From Clostridia bacterium (GTDB lineage Bacteria > Bacillota > Clostridia > Oscillospirales > Acutalibacteraceae), in NCBI GenBank assembly GCA_017409475.1, contig JAFQSP010000014.1, forward strand, positions 1 to 64,000: DNA of 64,000 nt, in the 5' to 3' direction. The notes under the pieces were generated by a model. That model saw only the letters and a list, made by a program, of their open reading frames with translations, ran no database searches and was not told the DNA's origin. Both the position numbers and the translations under genes were made by a program. Each line of letters opens with the position of its first letter. The stretch's first letter is position 1. Of the stretch, positions 27,063 through 35,132 are shown one piece after another.

Positions 27063-27399
27063 TTTTTTCTACCAAGCATCCAAGTGCGGACAAATGGCGT
27101 TTCATAATGGCTGCCATGTCGCAGCTTTTTAACTCCAATGCGCGTGAACGGGCAACGAAAACAATATCGTATCCGCCTGTAATCTCTCGGCTGCATTCGT
27201 AAAAGGCAGCCCGTATAATACGCCTGACTCTGTTTCGTTCAACGGCGTGACGAAATGTCTTTTTGCTCGCAGTTATCCCTATGCGACAATAGCCCGCACG
27301 ATTACGCATAATATAAGTAACCAATGCGGGACCAACATATCGTTTTCCACGACCATAAAGGCGTCTGAAATCCTTGTTTTCCTTTAAAGTGTTTTTCAA
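27043..27399 (-). CDS. rnpA: Ribonuclease P protein component
   Basis: A 118-residue basic protein, the protein subunit of RNase P, which matures tRNA 5' ends. The N-terminus ([16 protein letters not shown]) and the RNR motif region ([15 protein letters not shown]) are characteristic. It lies about 60 bases after rpmH and overlaps yidD. Confidence 0.93.
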   Translation of the reverse strand: MKNTLKENKDFRRLYGRGKRYVGPALVTYIMRNRAGYCRIGITASKKTFRHAVERNRVRRIIRAAFYECSREITGGYDIVFVARSRALELKSCDMAAIMKRHLSALGCLVEKNEENSD

Positions 27400-27460
27400 G
27401 ACTTACCTTCCGTTATATCAAAATTTTTTCTTCTTTTGCGTCGCTTTACTAATTTAAAAA

Positions 27461-27595
27461 TTAGTGAGTAAGACGCTTTCTTCCCTTCGCTCTGCGACGG
27501 GCAAGTACCTTGCGACCGTTTGCTGTTGACATTCTCTTGCGGAAACCGTGTTCCTTCTTGCGATGTAATTTCTTGGGCTGATAGGTTCTGAACAT
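27461..27595 (-). CDS. rpmH: 50S ribosomal protein L34
   Basis: A 44-residue very basic protein, the L34 subunit of the large ribosomal subunit. The translation begins [18 protein letters not shown] and ends KGRKRLTH, with the invariant [15 protein letters not shown] between them. GGAGGGG lies about five bases before the ATG. A longer open frame in another phase (27396-27614) overlaps it and is not real. It is the first gene of rpmH-rnpA-yidD-yidC-jag. The usual upstream neighbour, dnaA with oriC, is absent: spoIID comes next and no DnaA-box cluster is seen. Confidence 0.95.
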   Translation of the reverse strand: MFRTYQPKKLHRKKEHGFRKRMSTANGRKVLARRRAKGRKRLTH

Positions 27596-27616
27596 TTATA
27601 CCCCTCCGTTTCATTC

Positions 27617-27632
27617 CCGAGTCTATACTCGG
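27617..27632 (-). promoter_or_regulatory. Leader hairpin before rpmH
   Basis: CCGAG / CTCGG stem with a six-base loop in the rpmH leader, just ahead of the ribosome site. On the plus strand it is followed by CTTTTTTT, so it could instead be a terminator for plus-strand transcription. Role uncertain. Confidence 0.4.
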
Positions 27633-27714
27633 CTTTTTTTATAATGCGGTTGTATTAAAAATGTTTTTAAAACACCTTTTTAAAAATCAGTAAGACACAA
27701 CCCTGCAATATAAG

Positions 27715-27744
27715 ATTATATAATAACCAGCCCTCTAATGTCAA
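27715..27744 (-). promoter_or_regulatory. Promoter of the rpmH operon
   Basis: On the minus strand a perfect TTGACA (27744-27739), an 18-base spacer, then a perfect TATAAT (27720-27715). About 120 bases of leader follow before the rpmH start. Confidence 0.8.
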
Positions 27745-27840
27745 CCAAAATTTTTAATAATTCGCAATTTAAAAGCCCGCCATCATCATATACCCAAAAG
27801 ACAGTATTATCGGCTATCGGTTGCCACTATATTTTGATTT

Positions 27841-28815
27841 TTATTTGGCCGTATACCTTACCATTTTACAGTTGGTATAATACCATGACAGAATTTCTAT
27901 ATAAGAATAATTCTGACGGGCAAGATAATTTGCGCCAAACTGACTCATTCCTACGCCGTGGCCGTGGCCTTGAACCCTGAATTTGAAGCTATCGTCAGAA
28001 AATGTGACAGTAAAAACCGACGATTTGAGTCCAAGAAGCGACCTTATTTTTGCACCTGTAAACTTTTTGCCGCAAATCGAAATTTCGGTCACTGTACCCG
28101 ACTCGCTCGTCTTTATTCCGCTTATCCATTTTGAATTGGAAAGGTCGGTTTCGGGTAAAGAGAGCTTTTTTAAAAGTTCATCAGCAGTGAAGCTCACCTC
28201 GGAAATATACTTCGACGCCGTAAGGTCCCCCAGCGACTCAACCGGCTGCAAATAGTAGTAATCCTTGCCCCATACGGTAAGCGCTGACTCGGTTTTTCCC
28301 GACGAAATATTGTGATATGCCGCCAAAATCGGCTTACCATCATCGTCAACCATAACATAATCCTTTACCGATGCCATCGCTTTTTCAATTTTTTCGGTAT
28401 ATTTATCGGCGTTATCTCCCCATTTTTTTCGAGCCTCCTCCCTTGTGATAAAGGCTTGGTCTCGCGATGACGAGGCTATTACGTCATAGTCAAGGTCGAC
28501 ACGTTCGTTTTTTCGATAAAGCATATACGTAAACGAGGCCACCGTCTGGGCTTTCAGAGCTTCGTCGCAATATGACGCAGGCATTTCCGCCGCTACAACA
28601 CCGAATATATAGTCATCAACCGACATTTCGGTTATTTTTCCGCTTTCTTCATCAAGAATTCGCACAATTCGATTGTTTTTTTCAGCAGTTGCTGAGGGCT
28701 TTTTTATAGGTTGGTCGGTATCCGACACACCTTGCCCTTTTCCCATACAGATAATGGGTAAAGCGGTGCAGTAGATTATAATCAAAATTGTTGCAAGGGC
28801 ATATATTTTTTTCAT
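27841..28815 (-). CDS. spoIID: Stage II sporulation protein D (lytic transglycosylase)
   Basis: A 324-residue membrane-anchored enzyme of the engulfment complex (SpoIID-SpoIIM-SpoIIP), which cuts peptidoglycan glycan strands as the mother cell swallows the forespore. It has an N-terminal hydrophobic anchor (about 5-24) and a SpoIID domain: DDYIFGVVAAEMPAS holds the catalytic Glu, and near the end is VQGHGHGVGMSQFGAN. AAGGAG lies before the ATG. A weak sigma-E-like element can be imagined in the 60 bases upstream, but it is not convincing. It diverges from citrate synthase. Confidence 0.93.
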   Translation of the reverse strand: MKKIYALATILIIIYCTALPIICMGKGQGVSDTDQPIKKPSATAEKNNRIVRILDEESGKITEMSVDDYIFGVVAAEMPASYCDEALKAQTVASFTYMLYRKNERVDLDYDVIASSSRDQAFITREEARKKWGDNADKYTEKIEKAMASVKDYVMVDDDGKPILAAYHNISSGKTESALTVWGKDYYYLQPVESLGDLTASKYISEVSFTADELLKKLSLPETDLSNSKWISGIKTSESGTVTEISICGKKFTGAKIRSLLGLKSSVFTVTFSDDSFKFRVQGHGHGVGMSQFGANYLARQNYSYIEILSWYYTNCKMVRYTAK

Positions 28816-28828
28816 ACAAAGCTCCTTA

Positions 28829-28857
28829 TTGACTTAAAGATAAGTTTGGTGTAAAAT
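28829..28857 (+). promoter_or_regulatory. Promoter of the citrate synthase gene
   Basis: TTGACT (28829-28834), a 17-base spacer and TAAAAT (28852-28857), about 38 bases before the ATG. Confidence 0.6.
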
Positions 28858-28894
28858 AATATAATTAATACCCTAATGAAACGAGGTGACAAAG

Positions 28895-30244
28895 ATGGAT
28901 TTTAAAAATAACATCTTGTCCAATTTATGCAACGAATTTAAAGAATATAACAAAATTGACCCCGCTGAATACAAAAAATATCAGGTAAAGTGCGGTCTTC
29001 GTAACGAGGACGGTACCGGAGTTATGGCCGGCCTTACCCGTGTTTGTAACATAAAGGGTTATGTTGTTGACGATGGCGAAAAATGTCCTGTTCCCGGTGT
29101 GCTCAACTATCGCGGAATCAGCATTGAAGATATAGTTAACGGCTGTGTCAAGGATAAACGCTTCGGCTTCGAAGAGGTTGTTTGGTTGCTCCTTTTCGGC
29201 GAGCTGCCCGATAAACAAACTCTCAAAAATTTCAGCGCATTTCTTGCAAAAAACCGCGAACTACCGGAAAACTTTTCGGAAGATATGATTATGAAAGCGC
29301 CGTCGAGAAATATTATGAACAAGCTCTCACGTTCGGTGCTTGCTCTTTACTCATATTGTGACGACCCCGATAATATCGAGCTTTCAAACGTTTTAGGTCA
29401 ATGTATCAGCATTATTGCAAAGTTACCCGTAATCATGTCACACGCGTATCAGGTAAAGCGCCGCTATTTTGACCAAAGCTCGATGTACATTCATACTCTG
29501 AAGCCCGAGCTTTCAACCGCCGAGACGATTTTAAGGGCAATTCGTGCCGATAAAAAATACACCGAGGAAGAGGCACGCCTTTTAGACCTCTGTCTTATCG
29601 TACATGCCGACCATGGCGGCGGTAACAACTCGACATTTACTACACGTGTTCTTACTTCATCACACACCGATACCTTTGCTACCCTTTCGGCCGCTATCGG
29701 CTCGCTAAAGGGACCGCGTCACGGCGGCGCTAACCTTAAAGTTGCCGAAATGCTCGAACACATGTCCTCCGCAATCAGTGACCCGACCGACGAAGCCGCT
29801 GTAAAGGACTATTTGGCAAAAATCGTTCGCAAAGAGGTTGGTGACAAATCGGGACTTATTTACGGAATGGGTCACGCTGTTTATACCATCAGCGACCCGA
29901 GAGCCGTTATATTAAAGGAAGAAGCTCGAAAGGTTGCCGAAGGTACCGAACTTGAACGCGAATTTTTGCTTCTTGACGCAATCGAGCGACTTTCACCCGG
30001 TGTGCTCAACGAAATTAAGGGTTCAAATCGTGCAATTTGCGCCAACGTTGACCTTTATTCAGGACTTATTTACCGCTCACTTGGTATTCCGTCCGACCTT
30101 TTCACTCCCTTGTTTGCCGTTGCCCGTATGGCAGGATGGTGCGCTCATCGAATGGAAGAGCTGGCTAACGGCGGTCGCATAATTCGCCCGGCATACAAAT
30201 CAGTATCCAACAACGTTGTCTATGTTCCGATGGACGAAAGATAA
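28895..30244 (+). CDS. gltA: Citrate synthase
   Basis: A 449-residue enzyme joining acetyl-CoA and oxaloacetate to citrate. Family features include VLNYRGISIEDIV near residue 70, the His of LCLIVHADHGGGNNSTFT, the SLKGPRHGGAN block, and GMGHAVYTISDPRA. Length is of the long Clostridia type. The ATG at 28895 is preferred because GAGGTG lies six bases before it; a GTG three codons upstream is part of that site. No aconitase or isocitrate dehydrogenase lies next to it, so a role in glutamate supply rather than a full TCA cycle is likely but not shown. Confidence 0.95.
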   Translation: MDFKNNILSNLCNEFKEYNKIDPAEYKKYQVKCGLRNEDGTGVMAGLTRVCNIKGYVVDDGEKCPVPGVLNYRGISIEDIVNGCVKDKRFGFEEVVWLLLFGELPDKQTLKNFSAFLAKNRELPENFSEDMIMKAPSRNIMNKLSRSVLALYSYCDDPDNIELSNVLGQCISIIAKLPVIMSHAYQVKRRYFDQSSMYIHTLKPELSTAETILRAIRADKKYTEEEARLLDLCLIVHADHGGGNNSTFTTRVLTSSHTDTFATLSAAIGSLKGPRHGGANLKVAEMLEHMSSAISDPTDEAAVKDYLAKIVRKEVGDKSGLIYGMGHAVYTISDPRAVILKEEARKVAEGTELEREFLLLDAIERLSPGVLNEIKGSNRAICANVDLYSGLIYRSLGIPSDLFTPLFAVARMAGWCAHRMEELANGGRIIRPAYKSVSNNVVYVPMDER

Positions 30245-30256
30245 CCGGAGGAAAAA

Positions 30257-31150
30257 ATGAAAGATTATCGTTTTTCGCTGATGACATTTTACGCATTCGC
30301 TCCCCTTCTCGTTTTAGCGCGAATTGTTCAACAATTTCTGTTAATTGATAGTAAAACCGGCTTTTATGTATCCGAATTCGAGGAGATTGCTGCTGTTATT
30401 TCGTGGCTGTTTGCCGCATTTCCGCTTATCCTCATTTTAATAACCGCTCTCGGCTCAAAGGTAAAGGTTAAAGCGCCGACCCATTCAATTCCGCTCGGTT
30501 GCTCGTCATTTGCGCTTGGTGCTGCGCTGTTTTTTGATAGCGCGGTTTCTCTTTCAAACGCAGCAAAGGGCGGTCTTACAATAGCGTTGGCAATATCTGC
30601 ATTTGCATCGGCTATTTGCTTCATATGGCACGGACTTTCACTTGTAACCGACATAAAATTCACAAAAATTATGATGGTTTTTCCTGTTATTTGGGGACTA
30701 ATCAATTTAATTGCTCAGTTCATCCGTTGCGCCGGTCAAAGCGCCATCGTGGATTATAAAATCTCGATTGTAACCCTCAGCTTTATGCTGTTCACCATGC
30801 TTACACAAGCTAAAATTGTTGTCAACAAATCGAGTAAAAAACAATCGGCAACCATGCTTGCGGTCGGACTTTCAACCTCGCTATTCTGTCTTATTGATAC
30901 GCTGCCGACCTTTATCGCAACAATAATCGGCCAGGCGAATAATCTCATTCATGACAAAACTATTATCTCACCCACCGTTTTCATTTACGGAATTTATATT
31001 CTCATCTTCCTGCACTCGCTCAAAAAGGACGACTCGACCGATGAGGAAACAATCACAGATGAAAACTTTGAAAAAGCATCAACCGACAAAGCAGAAGCGG
31101 AAGAAATAACAACCGAAATTGGCGAAACAATATCCGAGATTACAGAATAA
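30257..31150 (+). CDS. Polytopic membrane protein, unknown
   Basis: A 297-residue protein with about seven or eight hydrophobic helices (residues 8-28, 42-65, 75-95, 100-125, 133-155, 165-185, 195-220, 235-255) and an acidic cytoplasmic tail of about 40 residues (many Glu, Asp and Thr). No motif is recognised. GGAGG lies six bases before the ATG and only 12 bases separate it from citrate synthase, so the two are cotranscribed. A functional link to citrate cannot be claimed. Confidence 0.7.
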   Translation: MKDYRFSLMTFYAFAPLLVLARIVQQFLLIDSKTGFYVSEFEEIAAVISWLFAAFPLILILITALGSKVKVKAPTHSIPLGCSSFALGAALFFDSAVSLSNAAKGGLTIALAISAFASAICFIWHGLSLVTDIKFTKIMMVFPVIWGLINLIAQFIRCAGQSAIVDYKISIVTLSFMLFTMLTQAKIVVNKSSKKQSATMLAVGLSTSLFCLIDTLPTFIATIIGQANNLIHDKTIISPTVFIYGIYILIFLHSLKKDDSTDEETITDENFEKASTDKAEAEEITTEIGETISEITE

Positions 31151-31162
31151 AAACAATTATAT

Positions 31163-31197
31163 AAAAAAGACTTGTTCGATTGAACAAGTCTTTTTTT
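31163..31197. terminator. Terminator between the membrane protein gene and hemW
   Basis: Perfect 15-bp stem AAAAAAGACTTGTTC / GAACAAGTCTTTTTT around a four-base loop, between convergent genes; it touches the hemW stop codon. Confidence 0.92.
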
Positions 31198-32293
31198 AAT
31201 ATATCAAATCACTGATTATCATATTGGATAGCAAGAAGCCATTTTTATTAAACGCAATTCTTTCATCATCGGCGTGACAGAGTCCCGCTTGTTCGTATTT
31301 TTTTGCTGCCGAAAGCATACTTCCGAATCGTTCTTTGCCGTCAGCAAAAAGTCTTTCACATTCCACCTTTGAAACCCCGTCGCAAAGACGCAGCCTCAAC
31401 ATAGCATATTCCTCAAAATCGCCGCCCATTGAATCAAAAATCGGCTGAGTCCCTTTTATGAAAGAGTGTATATCCCTTTCATAGAAAAAACGCTTTTGGT
31501 CAAAATAAGAATGTGCTGACGGACCGATTCCGACATATTCTTCCGAATTCCAGTATTTAAGATTGTGTCGACTTTGGTAGCCCGACCTGGCGAAATTGCT
31601 GATTTCATATTGCGTATATCCCCTGCTTTCCAATCGGTCGCAGGCAAAAAGATACATTTCTGACGTCGCATCCTCGTCGGGAATATTTATTGACGCCTTT
31701 TTATCATAAAACGGAGTATTCTCCTCAATTTTGAGCATATATGCAGAAATATGATTCACATTCAAATCGGCGCAAAAATCGATAGACTGAGTAATTGTTC
31801 CCTCGGTTTGACCCTCGGTTGCAAGCATAAGGTCGAGTGAAATATTATCAATTCCGTGAAGCCGAGCAAGGCGCACCGCCTCACTTACGTCGCCTGACGA
31901 ATGGCGGCGTGTAAGCCTTTTAAGCTCGCTGTCATTGGCGGATTGAAGACCTATTGATACTCGGTTTACACCCGAATGAGAGCAAATAGCGAAAAATTCA
32001 TTAAGATTATCACCGGGATTGACCTCAACTGTAATTTCGGCATCGGGTGTTATAAATTCTTTAGCCGCGTTCAAAATCAGCGAAATGCGTTTTCCGCCGA
32101 GAACAGACGGAGTACCTCCACCGAAATATACCGTATCGGCAACAAAGCGATCTTTATACTCGCCGAGCGCTGAAATCACTGCCGACGTATACGCATCCAT
32201 AAGCATATCATCGCCAACGACCGAATAAAAGTCACAGTAGCCGCATTTTTTTACACAAAACGGAATGTGAATATATAGCCCGACTTTTCTCAC
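31196..32293 (-). CDS. hemW: Radical SAM heme chaperone HemW (HemN-like)
   Basis: A 365-residue radical SAM protein. The cluster-binding CxxxCxxC is in IPFCVKKCGYCDFY near the N-terminus, followed by FGGGTPSVL and, further on, VSIGLQSANDSELKRLTRRH and YEISNFA. It is of the shorter HemW type, now seen as a heme-trafficking protein rather than a true coproporphyrinogen oxidase, though databases often still call it HemN. The minus-strand start is preceded by GGAGGTGAC. Confidence 0.9.
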   Translation of the reverse strand: MRKVGLYIHIPFCVKKCGYCDFYSVVGDDMLMDAYTSAVISALGEYKDRFVADTVYFGGGTPSVLGGKRISLILNAAKEFITPDAEITVEVNPGDNLNEFFAICSHSGVNRVSIGLQSANDSELKRLTRRHSSGDVSEAVRLARLHGIDNISLDLMLATEGQTEGTITQSIDFCADLNVNHISAYMLKIEENTPFYDKKASINIPDEDATSEMYLFACDRLESRGYTQYEISNFARSGYQSRHNLKYWNSEEYVGIGPSAHSYFDQKRFFYERDIHSFIKGTQPIFDSMGGDFEEYAMLRLRLCDGVSKVECERLFADGKERFGSMLSAAKKYEQAGLCHADDERIAFNKNGFLLSNMIISDLIY

Positions 32294-32331
32294 GCAAGGT
32301 CACCTCCCCCGTTATTTTTTAAAAAAGAAAA

Positions 32332-32793
32332 TCAGCTCGCAGAGCTGCTTTTCGTACCGTTTGCAATTTCGGCATAGTCAATCATACTGCCATAGGCATA
32401 CTTCTTTTCAGCACTGATTAAAATCGCTTCTATATCCTTGCCGCCTTCAAAATAGCCTTTGATTCCCTCTCCCGAAAGGTAAAGTCCTTCGGTTTGGTCA
32501 TATTTTAAAACAAATTCCTTATCATACGAGGTTTTGACTACTATGCACATTTGCAGGGAGGGCATTTTACCTTCCTTTTTAAATTTAAGCTCGGTAATTT
32601 TATCGGCAACCAGCTTGTACTCGTCTTCGGTAAGCTCGGTCACTTCGTCGGTTACTCCGTTGATAAGATAGATATTAGTTATTTCCTCCGGCTCAATCGA
32701 GGAGGTGTTATTATCATTATCTGAGCACCCCACCACCACCATCATCATTACTAAGATTAAGGAAATTATTACAAGCATTATACTTTTTTTCAA
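32332..32793 (-). CDS. Small lipoprotein, unknown
   Basis: A 153-residue lipoprotein: signal peptide with lipobox VVVGCSD (Cys about 23), then a soluble domain of about 120 residues with mixed beta strands (MCIVVKTSYDKEFVLKYD). No family is recognised. A ribosome site is visible upstream. It lies about 38 bases before hemW in the same direction and may share transcription with it. Confidence 0.7.
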   Translation of the reverse strand: MKKSIMLVIISLILVMMMVVVGCSDNDNNTSSIEPEEITNIYLINGVTDEVTELTEDEYKLVADKITELKFKKEGKMPSLQMCIVVKTSYDKEFVLKYDQTEGLYLSGEGIKGYFEGGKDIEAILISAEKKYAYGSMIDYAEIANGTKSSSAS

Positions 32794-32942
32794 AACAAAT
32801 CACCTTCACAAAACAATTTACTTAATTTTATCTTATAGTCGCAACAAATTCAAGTATCATTTGTCATTGTTTAAAAAGAGTAGAATTTTTATAACAAAAT
32901 GTGCAAATAATAGTATCAAATAAAGCTTTGGGAGGAATTTTA

Positions 32943-33122
32943 ATGAAATTAAGATATATTAAATATCTCGGATTTGCCGCTATGGCAGGAATGGTAGCGG
33001 GAATTGTCGGTACGGCAATGCTTTGCACGTCTCGCGGATTGAGGGGCACAAAAAGAAGCGCAAAAAAGGCCATGCATGCCATGGGTGACCTTATCGACTG
33101 TGTAAGAGGTATAATGGGTTAG
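32943..33122 (+). CDS. Small membrane protein, unknown
   Basis: A 59-residue protein with one hydrophobic helix (about 8-27, FAAMAGMVAGIVGTAMLC) and a basic amphipathic C-terminus (SRGLRGTKRSAKKAMHAMGDLIDCV). GGGAGG lies about six bases before the ATG. Small proteins of this shape occur in many Clostridia with unknown function. It has its own terminator at 33165. Confidence 0.65.
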   Translation: MKLRYIKYLGFAAMAGMVAGIVGTAMLCTSRGLRGTKRSAKKAMHAMGDLIDCVRGIMG

Positions 33123-33164
33123 GCTTTTAATATCAATAATAAAGTTTGTTTTTATAAAAAATAT

Positions 33165-33210
33165 AAGCACCTCGAAAGCATTACACTTTGAGGTGCTTAA
33201 ATCTTTTTGA
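33165..33210. terminator. Terminator between the small membrane gene and the ABC operon
   Basis: Stem AAGCACCTC / GAGGTGCTT around a 16-base loop with T-rich DNA on both sides; it closes the small plus-strand gene and the long minus-strand transporter operon. Confidence 0.8.
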
Positions 33211-33236
33211 TTTTGAAAAATCAACTTATGCGGCTA

Positions 33237-34187
33237 TTAGCCAACGATACCTGTTTTTTCTACGCTTTCTACGAAGTAGTTCTGTAAGAAAACGTACATA
33301 ATCATAAGCGGAAGGATGAACAAAAGACATCCTGCAAGCTTAATCGGTGAGCTTCTGTACTCGTTTACACCGATACCTGCCTTAATACTCTCGCCAAGGC
33401 CGGAAAGAGCCTTTGCCATTGTAGCCTTTCGGCTGATGAATACGTTCGAATAGAAGGTATCGTTCCAGTACCATACAAGCGAGAAAATGAATACAGTTAA
33501 ATATGCACTTCCTGCGTTCGGTACCATGATACGATAGAATGTTTTGAAGTAGCCTGCACCGTCAACCTGTGCTGCTTCCTCAAGCTCGTGAGGAATTGAG
33601 CGGAAGAACTGACGGAATATGTAGATATAAAGTCCGGCTCGTATACCGCAACCAAACATAGCCGGCAACCAGAATACAAACCATGTATCAATAAGGTTTA
33701 CGGAAAGCCACGACGGCATCGGAGTTTCGAATATGATATTCATTATTGGTGAAATAATCGGAATCGAAAAACTCTGATACTGCAAATACATCGGAATTGT
33801 AACGGCCTGAGCCGGTACAATAAGCGTCATAATAACGCAGGTGAACCAAATTTCCTTGCCTCTAAACTTAAAACGGGCTAAACCGTATCCTGCGAGTGAG
33901 CAGGAGATAAGCGAAAGTATAGAGCTTGTAAGAGAAACGGTCATCGATGTATGGAATGAAGCATCGTATTCCATGTATTTTACAGCTGATACAAAGTTTT
34001 CAAAGGTATATACCTTTGGAATCCAGATAACCGACGGGTCAGCAACCTGGTCGGCGGAACGAACCGACATGGATATCATATAAAGTATCGGGTAAAGAAG
34101 TATAAAAGAAAGCCCGACGATAATAAGAAATCTTGCTAATTTCCAAACTCTTGCCATCAATTCTGATGCAAATATTTGTTTATTCAT
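33237..34187 (-). CDS. Sugar ABC transporter permease (MalG-type)
   Basis: A 316-residue inner-membrane permease of the carbohydrate uptake 1 (MalG/UgpE) type with six helices. The EAA loop that docks with the ATPase is seen as ELEEAAQVDGAGYFKTFYRIMVP. It is the last gene of the long operon running from 46422 and forms a pair with the MalF-type permease at 34206. No ATPase is encoded in the operon. Confidence 0.9.
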   Translation of the reverse strand: MNKQIFASELMARVWKLARFLIIVGLSFILLYPILYMISMSVRSADQVADPSVIWIPKVYTFENFVSAVKYMEYDASFHTSMTVSLTSSILSLISCSLAGYGLARFKFRGKEIWFTCVIMTLIVPAQAVTIPMYLQYQSFSIPIISPIMNIIFETPMPSWLSVNLIDTWFVFWLPAMFGCGIRAGLYIYIFRQFFRSIPHELEEAAQVDGAGYFKTFYRIMVPNAGSAYLTVFIFSLVWYWNDTFYSNVFISRKATMAKALSGLGESIKAGIGVNEYRSSPIKLAGCLLFILPLMIMYVFLQNYFVESVEKTGIVG

Positions 34188-34205
34188 GTGTCAGACCTCC
34201 TTTCA

Positions 34206-35132
34206 TTAATTATCCGTCTGGTAGAAAATCATCTTTCTTGTAAACAGGAATACAAGTCCAACAAGAACAAGAAGAAGAATAAAGAATATCCAAGCCATTA
34301 AGCAAGCTCTTGAATACTGGAACGCACCGAAGCCGGTACCGTTGATAATTCCCATAAGTCCATTACTTGAATCGGTAATTTTATCAATTATCGTATAAAT
34401 AATGTTTACGAGAATAATTGGGGTTACGCTTGGGAAGGTAACCTTCCAGAAAATTTCCCAACCGGTTGCACCCTCGATTTTTGCTGCTTCATAAAGTTGG
34501 GGTGATACACCCTGTAATGCCGCAAGGAAGAGCAAAATCTGAACGCCGCATAACCAAAGAGTATCGAAAATCTGTGATGTTATGCTGGTAAAGATTGAAA
34601 CAATGTCTTCCGGTAGGTTCATTCCCTGAAGGATATCAGACATTCCGGCTGCCTGGAATATAGCCGATGTTTCGGTGGTCTGAGTCTGGTCAGCGAAGGC
34701 GTCTCCGGTGATAAAGCTCATAACAAGTCCGGATGTAACAACTACCGGCATGAAGAATATTGCACGGGCAATAACTCGACCTCTAAATTTCTGATTAAGA
34801 ATGAGGGCGATGAACAGCGAGAATATGATGATTACCGGTGTTGTGATAGCCATATCCTTGAAAGTTCCAATAAGGCTTTGCCAATAATCGTTCTCCTGCT
34901 CAAACATATATTTATAGTTTTCAAGATTGAGCTTATCAAAAAATGTATCGCCTACACCGAGGGTAAGACCGCCGCCTTTGGTCGGCTGAACGTTAATAAA
35001 TGTATAAAAAAGTGAGAGTAAAAGCGGTTGAACATAGAAGCAAACGAAGCCAATCATAAAGGGAAGCAAAAACAGCTTACCGGCTCTTGCTCTGCGTCGA
35101 ATTTCGGCCGCTTCGCGAGGTTTTCTTCTCAT
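34206..35132 (-). CDS. Sugar ABC transporter permease (MalF-type)
   Basis: A 308-residue permease of the MalF/UgpA type. Six membrane segments are visible with a large loop after helix 3 (about 140-180). The EAA loop reads LYEAAKIEGATGWEIFWKVTFP. Its ATG shares one base with the stop codon of the gene before it (TAATG), a sign of coupled translation. It pairs with the permease at 33237. Confidence 0.9.
   Translation of the reverse strand: MRRKPREAAEIRRRARAGKLFLLPFMIGFVCFYVQPLLLSLFYTFINVQPTKGGGLTLGVGDTFFDKLNLENYKYMFEQENDYWQSLIGTFKDMAITTPVIIIFSLFIALILNQKFRGRVIARAIFFMPVVVTSGLVMSFITGDAFADQTQTTETSAIFQAAGMSDILQGMNLPEDIVSIFTSITSQIFDTLWLCGVQILLFLAALQGVSPQLYEAAKIEGATGWEIFWKVTFPSVTPIILVNIIYTIIDKITDSSNGLMGIINGTGFGAFQYSRACLMAWIFFILLLVLVGLVFLFTRKMIFYQTDN

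Noticed and set aside
27396..27614. A 72-residue open frame on the minus strand over rpmH
   Set aside because: The true L34 frame (27461-27595) lies in another phase with its own ribosome site and full conservation; the longer frame is only its shadow.
27596..27840. oriC next to rpmH
   Set aside because: No cluster of DnaA boxes (TTATCCACA) and no dnaA gene; only an rpmH promoter and a small hairpin.
28816..28880. Sigma-E promoter of spoIID
   Set aside because: Only partial matches to CATACAnT at the right distance; too weak to annotate.
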